Notes under the pieces: generated by a model | The model's input: the letters and a program-made list of their open reading frames with translations, nothing else | Told to the model about the DNA's origin: nothing | The model's database searches: none | Made by a program: the position numbers and the translations under genes | From: Phoronis ovalis | Lineage: Eukaryota > Phoronida > Phoronidae | Assembly (NCBI GenBank): GCA_028565635.1 | Contig: JAOXYB010030787.1 | Coordinates: 1-14,727 of the forward strand | DNA length: 14,727 bases | Direction of reading: 5' to 3' | Shown: positions 1-9,700 of the stretch, one piece after another | How the letters are laid out: each line of letters starts with the position of its first letter | Numbering within the stretch: position 1 is the first letter of the stretch

Positions 1-99
1 TGCAATTCCTTTCGCTCAAATAACCAATTTAAACAGCGTACAATGATGATTCTTCGAATCGTCGTTGTCTTGTTAATGTGTTGCTCTTCATATTCACAG

Positions 100-414
100 C
101 ATGGGAAAGCTGTCGCCTTGTTTAAGCATCACACAGCACCTATAACATCAGTTGAATGGCATCCTACCGATAGCACAGTATATGCAGCATCAGGGTCTGA
201 CAATCAAATAACATTATGGGATTTGTCTGTTGAACGTGATTCAGAGGCTTCAGGAAGTAGTAAAGATAGCGAAGTTGATGTACCACCACAGCTATTATTT
301 ATTCATCAAGGACAAACGGACATCAAGGAATTACACTGGTATCCACAGTTACCAGGAATGATTTTAAGTACTGCACATTCAGGATTCAATATATTTAGGA
401 CGATAAGTGTATGA
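100..414 (+). CDS. GRWD1: GRWD1 (glutamate-rich WD repeat-containing protein 1), terminal coding exon, 5' part outside the window
   Basis: The last 104 codons of a WD40 protein are visible, ending in TGA at 412-414. The exon opens after a polypyrimidine-AG acceptor (AG at 98-99) in phase 0. It contains a WD40 blade with the string TSVEWHP, then ASGSDNQITLWDL, an acidic serine-rich linker (VERDSEASGSS...), and the family-typical ending LLFIHQG...KELHWYPQLPG...SGFNIFRTISV. This closely matches the C-terminus of animal GRWD1 as I know it. GRWD1 (yeast Rrb1) is a nuclear/nucleolar chaperone for ribosomal protein L3 in 60S assembly, and in animals it also binds histones and takes part in MCM loading. 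An in-frame ATG at 43 lies in the intron and is not a start. The gene is tail to tail with CIAO3, 437 bp away. I am sure of the family and of this exon; the upstream exons are not in the window. Confidence 0.95.
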   Translation, partial: HGKAVALFKHHTAPITSVEWHPTDSTVYAASGSDNQITLWDLSVERDSEASGSSKDSEVDVPPQLLFIHQGQTDIKELHWYPQLPGMILSTAHSGFNIFRTISV

Positions 415-851
415 AGAATATTAATCTTTGGGTATTCTATCAGAAATCAAGGGACTCATTCTTACTTTAGATGTAGCAAGGACAATATAAGGAGTACAAA
501 GCATTTAATTTTTGATATTCCATCAGAAGTGTACATTTAGTATTTATAAATATAATGAGCTCATGGATAATTTTATTTTGGGTATATCAGAATCAATTTT
601 CAGCAGACATAGTTGCTCGTTATGCTACGTTTTTGAATCATTTAGGAACTGGTTTCTTAAGTGGAGTTTAACTTCCATGACTGTACACATGATACAAACT
701 TTAGAATTAATTATTTGACAAATATACATTAATTGTATGTATGTATGTGTGAAGGCAGCAGAGCATCTTACAATGAAAATCAGAAAACTGACATTTGCTT
801 TTGGCAAGTCGTCTTTCATTTTGTGCATGCTGCAAACATATTTAACGGACA
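415..851. other. Tail-to-tail intergenic region between GRWD1 and CIAO3 (3' UTRs)
   Basis: This AT-rich stretch holds the 3' untranslated regions of two convergent genes. A canonical AATAAA lies on the minus strand at 577-572, 275-280 bases past the CIAO3 stop, and is its best poly(A) candidate. On the plus strand I see no AATAAA here, only weak variants such as AATATA at 484-489. The first canonical plus-strand AATAAA is at 1188-1193, inside CIAO3 intron 9. A short TGTA/TATG microsatellite runs over about 734-751. The open frames across the region match no protein I recognise. Confidence 0.6.
572..577 (-). terminator. Candidate poly(A) signal of CIAO3
   Basis: The minus strand reads AATAAA, about 275 bases beyond the CIAO3 stop codon and the first canonical hexamer I found there. 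It is a position-based call only; no cDNA evidence is available. Confidence 0.45.
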
Positions 852-3800
852 TCACCACTTTATATTGAGAGCAGTGTTCATTTTCTCAACCTCATGATAT
901 TGTGTATGTAACATTCGTATTGCCTTTTCACTTTCTGTTCCACCCAGCCATTCTGTATATAATTTCTCTATTTCTGGATTTTCTAGAGGAGTCCTTGTAT
1001 CTAACGAATTATAAACTATTTCTAATTTAGGTACTAAGTCTTTTGATGTTTCATCTCCTTCTGGTCTTATCTGTCCACCACCATTCAAACATCCTAAGTT
1101 AAATAAGGAAGAATATAAAATAATTAAGCATTTGATAAATGTAAAATCTCGTATATACAAAGTCTGCTGTCAGATCAGATTCGCCACAATAAAAGGTAGA
1201 TGACTATAGAGGTTTCTGTTAAATTCCAGTAAAAACAAATTTCGTTGTTTTTAAAACAAAATTCCATTACTACTGTTTGCAAGGTAGTAGTAGGACCCAG
1301 TGCTATGTTGTACTAGGCTTTATTTAACTATTTATGATATAAAAATATATGTCGTGGGGTTACATCTCGTTGCAAATGCTAGAAAGTAGAAGACTTACCT
1401 GAAGGACAAGCCATTACTTCCACAAAGTGATATGCACATTTCCCTCGCTTTATTTTCTGAACAATATTTTGTATATTTCTAAATCCGTAAGCTATGGCAC
1501 ACTTTAATTTCACTTCACCTTCAATTTCCAAGCTAACTTCTTTAAAATCTTGATTCCTGAAAATGAAGTTTAATATTCATTGAGCATAAAATATCTCGTT
1601 AAACGTCTGACAACTATATTCAGATTCTATACGCTATCAATTTTATGACAGATTTTAAAATTCTGCATACATAATCCATCTCGACATGAGGCTTACCATT
1701 GCTCCATTGTACAACCAGCCTGAAGTATCTTTATATTTTCTACATATAAAATTACTATTAATTACCTCATAATTTTGTATTGCAAGTCTGCAGTTTCACA
1801 ACCATACAGTTCTTTTGCTGCATATTTCATCACCAGTTCTAAATATCCCCCAGAACCCCCACCAGAATGATTGAGCAGTGCCCCATCTAGTGATAAGGAA
1901 GAGAATCTACAAAATAATACAATGTCTTAATTGTTTTTGCATAATAACAAGATATTTGAAAGGCTATATTCCGGGGCTTCTTATTTTTTAGTATTTTGTA
2001 GTAGTAAGTGTCCCAAAATTCTTTCGCAAAGAATATGGTTGCACACATTACTACGGAGTATATGCAATACCTGTTAAAAATCAAGAAATGTAATGAAATT
2101 CCTAAAAACAGAGAAATTAATCTATTTTAATGTACTTCTATTATACAAAATGAGACCATACAGTTTACAAATGTATGTTACAATAATTCCAAAACACAAG
2201 CATGTAGATCAGCACATATTTCTTCATTTTATGATGAAGAAGCAGGTTACTACAGTATCATCTCAACATTATTTTTAGGCTAACAAATACACCCTTTTGT
2301 TTTTATTATGAAGGATCCCAGTATACATGATACTAGGATTATTCAATAATAAATTTCATTTGAATGCAAGTGCCCTCCAGTGGTGTGAATACCAAGTTAG
2401 CAATAACTTTGGATTGCTATTCAGGGGATAATTCAAGAGTCCTCTACCTTGTATCCAAATCTGCACTGGGAATGTCATTAAGTGTCACTTGCTCATTCTC
2501 CAACATTTGGTCTACTTCAGCTGCATAAGACAACAATAATAGACGTTATATGAATATAATTATAGATACGCAAGTAGAACTATGCATAAACACAATTGGT
2601 GCTCAGTTCTCAAAGCAACTGAAATGTAAAGTTTAACCTCGTAATACATACATTAGCTTAAAAAAATATTGCTACCATGCAATGAAAAGCAATTTTTTTA
2701 AAAATATGAACTCACTTAGAAAACATTTTACTGTGAAAGACAGAAGACCAATTAATTATGACATAAATTCTCCCTTTCAAACTTGGCCACTTTATATTTA
2801 CCCTGTTCTAACTTATAGGAGAAAAATAAAGGTACAAAACACACCTGATGTGATAACGCAATCCACATCTCTTGTTCTGTACATATCATCATAAAAATCT
2901 TGTCGTGATGCTTCTAACTTTTTATCAAAACATGGCATAACTGTGACATGGTAAACCTGGTTGGGAGTTTTGGCATGATATTTGGCCAGATAGTCCTTCA
3001 CTAGAGATCCCATTATTTGTTGCGGTGATTTTGTAGTACTAATATATGGTAGAATATAAGAACCATGGGTCTTCTCTGCATAACAGATCCAACCTGTAAA
3101 TAGGTAAATAGGGTTTCATTTTATAGCTAGATAATGCAGAAAATCTACATATAAAGTATGCTATTTCTGGAAAGAACACCATGATAACGTTTTATCAAAG
3201 TAAGTAACTAAGTAATATGTGAAATTTTCTTACTCGATATGTATTTACATAATCATATATTTCATTTCACATTTGATTCACTACATACCAGTGAATACAC
3301 CAGTGCTTAGCAGTTAAACTGAGTATTAGAAGACAATATTATCCAGATTTCAAGACCAAAATTTTATTCAATCCTAGCCCCTTACCCAACACAGCTAATA
3401 CTTTAAAAATTTGCAATATCTGTTATTGAGTGCAACAATATGACAACATTGTACTCAATTTTTTTAATTTTGTTTTAGTGACCAATAATTAAAGAGAGAC
3501 ACCATTTAATGAGCTTAAAAAGTAATAATAAAGTAGATACTTTACAACTTTTTAAATTGTTGCAAAAATTTCATTCGTAGCTAACACAGCTGGTATAGAG
3601 TATTTTTCACTATGCTCTATATTAGAATGTATCACACCGTTTTTGTATGGTGTAACATTTTTTGGGACTACATCGGTTTGTTTAAAAAGACTAATACAGG
3701 TTTTAGTGTCTTCTAGATTAGAATTTTGCTGCAAATTCTGATAATGGTTTGAATAATAATAAACAATCATACCAGGGCAAGCTGAGGCCAACATAGGTAA

Positions 3801-6546
3801 TGCATTCTTCTGGTTTTCACTAGCAATGGTTCTTCGCACAAATTCTCTACAACTTTCTAGAAGACTAAAATTTCTGGAAAATGTTGTATCAAACACATAA
3901 TGCACACCTAGAACGAAAGGATATATCAATCTTTTACTTGTATCATGGCAACACAAATTCTACTAACAGAATGTAAAATCTAATAACTATACTGAGAAAC
4001 TAGAGATCAAACTGTCCCAGCCTTTTATCCTGCTACTGATACAAGTTCTAAAATACAAACAATGTAGTATTTCTTTTCAATTTTGCATTAAATTTTATAC
4101 AATCCTTCAACATCAATATACTTCTGTCGTGAAGAACACTTGATACTGTCTCCAATATTCATAACAACCCATGTCCTAACCAAAATCCCTGTTGATGCAA
4201 ATTAAAACTAAAATATTCAACAAAAAAAAAATAAAAAATAGATCTGATACATAAGCAAAAAGTTACTCACCTAAACCTTTAAAAAATCCTGTCAATTTTT
4301 TTGCTGTCTCTTCTGTCGTTAATTTGTACTTGACAGCCATAGAAGCTCTGGATTGTGGAGAAACAGATACCACAACTAGTTTCTGTTTGTCCTAGAAAAT
4401 GCAAAAATCAACTTTGAAATAAAATACCTGGGACTATTATAACTATCAAGTAATTAAGAAGTAAAGAGGAATGGAGATAAAGATCAACCAGCAGAACATT
4501 TGTAGGTCGGATCTATGATAAAATAGATGCGTGTCAATTCTAAAGAAATATAGCAATAAGTGAGAAAAAACAGAATCACCACGACCAGATAAAAGTGACA
4601 TTTTTTTCATTAATTAAAAGTTTTTAATAAACCAAAACATCAATTTTATCTGGTCGTGGTGATTCTATTTTATCTCACTTATTTAAGAAGTAATTATTAA
4701 ACTGTACCTGATAGTATCTCTAGTTTCTGGCGAATATGTTTTGGCAAGATAGCTTACTTGTGTTAAAAAAAATTCAAAGATACTGTAAATTATGTAAACT
4801 TCATAATTGTAGTAAAGTGGACTAGTTGCTGTATAATATGATTCAAAGATTCTTCCCGAAATGTACAGAAAATAAATTTATTGGGGGCTTCATCAAGTTT
4901 TTAATAGATTTATAGATATTGGGAATACGTAAACACTTTTTGGGAATATTTCATGGAATGTATATGTACCTCAAGTGCTGACTTATTTTCTTCTAATATC
5001 TTGTACAGTTCATCTTGACTTTGTTGTGTTATGAGAACACTCTCAGCAGATGTTATACAACCACTGCATGCCAAACAATCATTTAGTGTGATCTTTGCTT
5101 TTTCTAATTTGTATTCTGCACCAGACTAAAAGTAAAAACAGTATGCACATATCCGTTATCACCAGGTTGACAAAGACAATTTTAATTATAGATGTCCCAC
5201 TTTTTGTTTACCAATATTGCTTTTTAGTTGTGTCAGTAAATATCCCATTTTGATTCTTTATAATATACAAAACAATACATTAGTAGTCAAGTAGACAATA
5301 GAGAAGATGCCCTCTAAATATTTTAAAAATACTATGAGAAAATGATATATATACTTTGAAATTGTCACACCATGGAGGAACTGCAACAAACCTGATCAAC
5401 TTCCATGTAACTACCATCTTCTCCAATCTTTATACCACCTGTTTTGCCCTTTTTTTCAATCTTTACTGGTTTTATACATTCCTAGAAATAAAAACGTCAC
5501 TGTAAACACACACACATTAGTCAGATACATACAGAACTGCATGCAATCATGGTCACATCAAGTTGTGCTAGTGGGACCTATTTCTCGATGGGCACAAACC
5601 AGCCAATCATAACATTTACACTTTAAAGTCCCGAAGCAAAGTAAAGTAAGGAAGCAAAAAGGCACAGCAAAATGTTTCGTAATTTGGCATAATTTTTTTC
5701 CAGCTGTTTCACGTTCCATCCAAACACTTGGCAGTATCATACACATCTAGCCATGGTACTGCTGAGCATTAGTTTGACTACCTCTAACCAATGAATATAG
5801 AATAATGATCGATAAGCAGACAAGAACATTTCCAAAAGTCTGTCACAGGAATCTTTTTCTGAAGATGTGCTGTACATGTCACTTTATTCATATATCAAAT
5901 AGCTTTTCGGATAATTATTAGTCATTTGAATGAATCAATTCTAAATACATGGAAAGTATCTAAAGTCTATGAAACATTACTGAATCTAATTCTCTTGATA
6001 TATTTTTTATTTCGAACTTAATAATAATAGCTCATATATCAAATAAGAATATGAGTTAGTATATATAAATAAATATAAGATACAAAATAAGTCCATCTAT
6101 ACGACTATAGTCTGTTAGTGTTACTATAGAATAGGACAATCAATAATCATGCATATTTTTTTTATGATAATAAACAAACTATGAATTTATGATTAACAAT
6201 GAGTATATATAAGTAGGCTTTAGCACAATTTACTACGTATACGTGAATAAAGATATTTAAAATCTATGGAAAAACACTGAATCGAATAGTATTACCATAC
6301 GAATTGTCAATGTCTATGATGTATGATCTTGAATATGTCAGACTGAATCCGAGGTTTAAGAATATTTTAAAAAGCTTAATTATTGAAGCATCATCGCAGC
6401 CGGTCCGAACAATCCAAGAAATGTTTGTATTTACAGCCATTCTAGAGAGTATTTTTGACAAGCTAAAATGCATGTCTAACCTGTGAAGGTGTTATAAAAT
6501 CATCCAAATCAGTAAGTTGAAGAGCACCACTAAACCTCGAGGCCAT
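852..6546 (-). CDS. CIAO3: CIAO3 / NARFL / NAR1, cytosolic iron-sulfur assembly component 3, complete, ten exons
   Basis: Exons in transcript order: 6546-6481, 5481-5392, 5125-4970, 4391-4271, 3907-3773, 3093-2845, 2520-2448, 1906-1766, 1556-1399, 1093-852. All introns are GT-AG and all phases fit, giving 1431 nt and 476 aa, the same length as the human protein. The start is [18 protein letters not shown], typical of the family; the stop is TGA at 854-852. The Fe-hydrogenase-like factor passes 4Fe-4S clusters from the NUBP1/NUBP2 scaffold to the CIAO1-CIAO2B-MMS19 targeting complex in the cytosol. The N-terminal cluster ligands are C24 and the C69, C72, C75 group (DCLACSGC). The H-cluster-type ligands are C188 (SACPG), C244 (VMPC), C394 and C398 (VMACPSGC). 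The [10 protein letters not shown]-like glycine motif (exon 8, [10 protein letters not shown]) and HTQYHEVEK near the end are also present. The last residue is the conserved tryptophan (NIKW). Intron sizes in order are 999, 266, 578, 363, 679, 324, 541, 209 and 305 bp. Confidence 0.97.
3424..3459. repeat. Short inverted repeat in CIAO3 intron 5
   Basis: ATTGAGTGCAA at 3424-3434 pairs with TTGTACTCAAT at 3449-3459, 10 of 11 positions, across a 14-base loop. It lies in the 679-bp intron 3094-3772, which otherwise shows nothing recognisable. It could be chance or a small repeat remnant. Confidence 0.35.
4392..4969 (-). other. CIAO3 intron 3, carrying a foldback repeat
   Basis: This 578-bp intron joins the codons for SALE and DKQK in phase 0. 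Apart from the foldback repeat at 4555-4683, described separately, it is ordinary AT-rich sequence with no coding signal on either strand. Confidence 0.8.
4555..4683. mobile_element. Foldback (MITE-like) repeat with 40-bp arms inside a CIAO3 intron
   Basis: The left arm 4555-4594 and right arm 4644-4683 are reverse complements over 40 bp with two mismatches by my count, separated by a 49-bp AT-rich spacer. The core of each arm is AATCACCACGACCAGATAAAA or its complement. It has no coding capacity. The size and design fit a short non-autonomous inverted-repeat transposon or a foldback remnant. No convincing target-site duplication is visible; the arm ends abut TA-rich sequence. The CIAO3 pre-mRNA would form a long hairpin here. 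Confidence 0.6.
5482..6480 (-). other. CIAO3 intron 1, long and AT-rich
   Basis: This is the largest intron of CIAO3 (999 bp), in phase 0 between the codons for TPSQ and ECIK. Roughly 5889-6300 holds a diverged tandem repeat, given separately. The remaining open frames on both strands are short and match no protein I know, so I see no nested gene. Confidence 0.7.
5889..6300. repeat. Decayed tandem repeat of about 150 bp, around three copies, in CIAO3 intron 1
   Basis: TCATATATCAAATA occurs at about 5889 and again at about 6034. Phrases like AGTCTATG...ACTGAATCTAAT recur at about 5964, 6112 and 6260, and ATGAGT...TATATATAA at about 6051 and 6199. The spacing is always near 145-153 bp, which suggests one unit tandemly duplicated and then diverged. 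Copies are strongly degenerate and AT-rich, so boundaries are approximate. Confidence 0.4.
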
Positions 6547-6726
6547 ACTTGAACCTACTCACTTTGCCAATAGAGAGCACTGCGTACCCAAAAATAGCCA
6601 ATCACATACGAGAGAAATGATGAGTCCGAAGTACCAAAGGACTTGCTTCCGGAAACACAACCATGTAGTGATCTATACCACACATGTAATCGTGTGTTTG
6701 TTTATTTGTTTACTTATTTGTGGAAC
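6547..6726. promoter_or_regulatory. Probable bidirectional promoter of CIAO3 (minus) and MLST8 (plus)
   Basis: Only 180 bp separate the two start codons, so both core promoters and both 5' leaders must fit here unless an untranslated upstream exon exists. The plus strand shows CCAAT at 6567-6571 and at 6598-6602 (AGCCAATCAC), and the palindrome TTCCGGAA at 6647-6654, which presents an ETS core GGAA on both strands. No convincing TATA box is seen. CCAAT plus ETS motifs are a usual make-up of bidirectional housekeeping promoters. Transcription start sites are not determinable here. Confidence 0.75.
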
Positions 6727-6730
6727 ATGA
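6617..6730 (+). other. Upstream ORFs in the MLST8 leader
   Basis: If transcription starts upstream of 6617, the leader contains ATGATG at 6617-6622 opening a 37-codon frame. Its TGA (6728-6730) overlaps the MLST8 start codon (ATGA at 6727-6730), a +1/-1 arrangement that allows re-initiation. A second element, ATG at 6663 followed directly by TAG, is a minimal start-stop upstream ORF with A at -3. Whether these are transcribed depends on the unknown start site. Confidence 0.35.
6647..6654. promoter_or_regulatory. Palindromic ETS-type site TTCCGGAA
   Basis: The sequence reads CTTCCGGAA on both strands around a dyad, a match to ETS-family (for example GABP-like) cores. It lies about 75 bp upstream of the MLST8 ATG and 100 bp upstream of the CIAO3 ATG. 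Binding is inferred from the motif and its position only. Confidence 0.45.
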
Positions 6731-9700
6731 GCGGTGGAAATAGTTCTCACGGTGACCCAGTGATTCTGGCAACAGCTGGATATGACCATACTATACGATT
6801 TTGGCAGGCACATAGCGGTATTTGTCATAGAACTGTGCAACATCCGGACTCTGTATCCTTTTGACTTTTCAGTTTTCTAATTATTTTTATAGACTTGATT
6901 ATTTTTTAACAAGTTGTCAGTAGATAGTCCTGAATACATGACCCTGCTATGGACCGCCTACGGCTTGTCCGTAGGTTCATGTCCAGCTCCTATCTTAGAG
7001 TGATCGAACGTCGGAAACACTTGTTTAGTTAAATAAATGAATTCCACACGAATTTTTGTTTCTGCACATTCTTGGACTCTTTCGTTTCTTCTGTATACAT
7101 CTTGTTAACTTTATCAAATCTTCCACAACAGATCAGCAAAAAATCCAAAATGCACTCTTGAAAGTCTGTCATTCATTGCATGGATATTATGCATGTGCGT
7201 GAAGGCCTGGGCCGCCTGGGGTGAAGGACTTCGATCATGATCACTCTGAGATTGGAGCTGGCCATGCCATTTGATCATTGATGTGTGCTTTGTGGGAAAG
7301 TACTTATGATGCATAAAAACAAAAGAATGTACCAGTAATCAACGTAATGAGAAATTCATCAATTACAGCCAAATTTGTTAATGATCGTCCTTAATTGCCT
7401 AGCTATGGCCTATGCACCTATTTTTTTGTTGAAAATTTACCTCCTTAATTTAGTTACAAGCAAGTTAATGATATGGAGATCACACCCGACAGGCAAATGT
7501 TAGCTGCTGCTGGCTACCAACATATCAGAATGTATGACTTAAATTCAGGAACTAATCCCTTAATAAATTATGATGGTGTATCAAAAAATGTCACATCAGT
7601 TGGATTTCAAGATGAAGGAAAATGGATGTATACTGGGGGAGAAGATAATTCTGCGAGAATATGGGATTTAAGGTATTATTATTACAAACCTGTTTATGCA
7701 TTGACATCATTAAACAATGCTTTGTGGTTTAACAATGTCTTCTGTCACAGCAGTTGCATATTTTGTATAAAAGAGCCTGTACATTTGTTCCACCCAAACA
7801 ATGAAAGCAGAAATGTTTTTTTTTTGATTGGCTCATAAGTTGCTTCCTAAATTTTGTTAGTCAATCAGGATTGATTTAGAAATTTAACACAGTTTATATG
7901 ATTGGTGCAGCTACTCAAAGAACTACTAAAGTAGTAAAAAAACATTATTAATCAAAACATCAGTCATCTTTTTTAGCAGACCAGGGCATCTCAAACCAGG
8001 TAAATCATGTGCTTAGTTTAACTGGGGTCTTAGCTGTATGTGAATTTGATTAAAAAACTATGTTATTTTTCAGGTCGAGAAATTTACAATGCCAAAGAAT
8101 ATTCCAAGTCAATGCCCCTGTTAATTGTGTATGTCTTCACCCTAACCAGGTAAGAAATGTGCATGATCTAACTTACAATGTTAAGATTCTTAGCCAGCAT
8201 GAGCAGACAAAATGTAGAAATCCCTTCAAACTGCATTTAATAAATAAATGTTTAATAGTTTTAATATTTAAAAGTGAATACAATGAAATGTGTATTCGAA
8301 CAAAACAAATAATGTGCTTTTGCTGTCACATGTCTTAGTATGGAAGTCCCAGATGGAAGTCTGTTATTAGGAAGCATAGTAATATGCTGACTATCAATCT
8401 GGAAACTAGATCATTCTGTAAATATATGACTGTTATCAATCACCAGGCCTGTTTGAGTTCTTACCGTATGCTAAATGAATGAGTTAAAAGTGCCTCTACT
8501 ATTTGTAATTTTGTTGCATGCATATTTTCTGTAAAAAATCCAATAAAAAGTTATTACTAATATCAAATTATTTTTCCTGCAGGCTGAACTGTTTGTAGGA
8601 GATCAAAGCGGTGCAATACATATATGGGACTTAAAAACAGACCATAATGAGCAACTAGTGAGTTTAGTATTAAATGACAGTCATATATAAAATAATGTAG
8701 AAAGTTACCTTTTAATCTAACTTTATTCTTTGAAAACTTACAAAGTTTGGCAGTGAAAAATATTCTTCGTTATAGATCGTGAATGCAGTGATGAAGAAGT
8801 GGGAGTCCGTGCAAAAAAACTGTAGAAAATCTCTGACTCGCACTTTTTTGCACCAGGATGCTGACATAAAGCAACTATGTCATATGATGAAATCATTGTA
8901 TGATGTTATATGCTTGTTTTATTGTTTTCATTTGTAATACATGATTGAAGAGTGTTTTTGGGTGACTGTATGTGATTGCAATCTTCTTCATTCTTGTAGA
9001 TTCCAGAACCAGATGCAGCTGTACAGTCTATTGCTATTGATCCTGAGGGGGCTTACATGGCAGCTGTTAATAGCAAGGTAAGATTGCTAGGTAACAATTG
9101 TTTTTGTTGGATAATTTCTAGCGCCAGCCAACATGCTTTATACAAGAAATCCCTTATGGTGCCCTTTCATGTTTGAATATCGTGTTTTTATTTCTATAAA
9201 TAATTAATCCACAGCTTGAAGAAGTTTCACTGCTCATGTCCTCTTGATTTTGAAACCCCTTCTCTAAACACATTCCGAATCTTAATTTGTGCCGAAACAA
9301 AAAGGAAATCAATGCAATAACTGTTTTTATTCAAATATCCATAATAATGCTACCTCTATGCTTTGTACACATGGTTGACATTTTGCAATGCTTGTTCTCT
9401 CACCATTGGTTATTAAATGTTTCATAGGGCAGTTGTTATGTATGGACCTTGACTGGTGGTAGAGGTGATGATGCAACTCAATTACATCCAAAAACAAAAT
9501 TACCTGCTCACAAGAGATATGCGTTAAAATGCACCTTCAGTCCAGATTCAACGTAAGTTTACTAGAATATATTTTTCTACACTATCCTTGTCTCTGAACT
9601 ATTCACCTATCCATCATGTTCCGTGTTTGTTCTCATAATCTTTTGTGATTAGTAAAAATACATATCATTTCAATGCAAAGTGATCAGCACAAACCAACTG

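Noticed and set aside
43-99. In-frame ATG upstream of the GRWD1 exon giving a signal-peptide-like N-terminus
   Set aside because: A clear acceptor AG at 98-99 precedes the conserved WD40 sequence, and GRWD1 is a nuclear protein several hundred residues long. The hydrophobic run is translated intron.
734-751. TATG/TGTA microsatellite as a functional element
   Set aside because: It is a short simple repeat in a 3' UTR region and of no special note.
3552-3772. Continuation of the CIAO3 exon 5 frame as a longer coding region
   Set aside because: The frame stays open past SACPG by chance, but the donor at 3772-3771 and the next exon at 3093 ([11 protein letters not shown]) restore the family sequence in phase.
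5558-5746. 62-codon minus-strand frame in CIAO3 intron 1
   Set aside because: It is Cys-rich by chance, has no homology I recognise, and sits between two well-defined CIAO3 exons.
6643-6726. In-frame N-terminal extension of MLST8 from TTG at 6643
   Set aside because: There is no ATG in that frame before 6727, and animal LST8 proteins begin shortly before the [13 protein letters not shown] motif.
7673-7838. Read-through of MLST8 exon 2 into intron 2 as a truncated isoform
   Set aside because: The extension has no WD40 character and exon 3 joins in phase with conserved SRNLQCQR. An intron-retention product is possible but unsupported.
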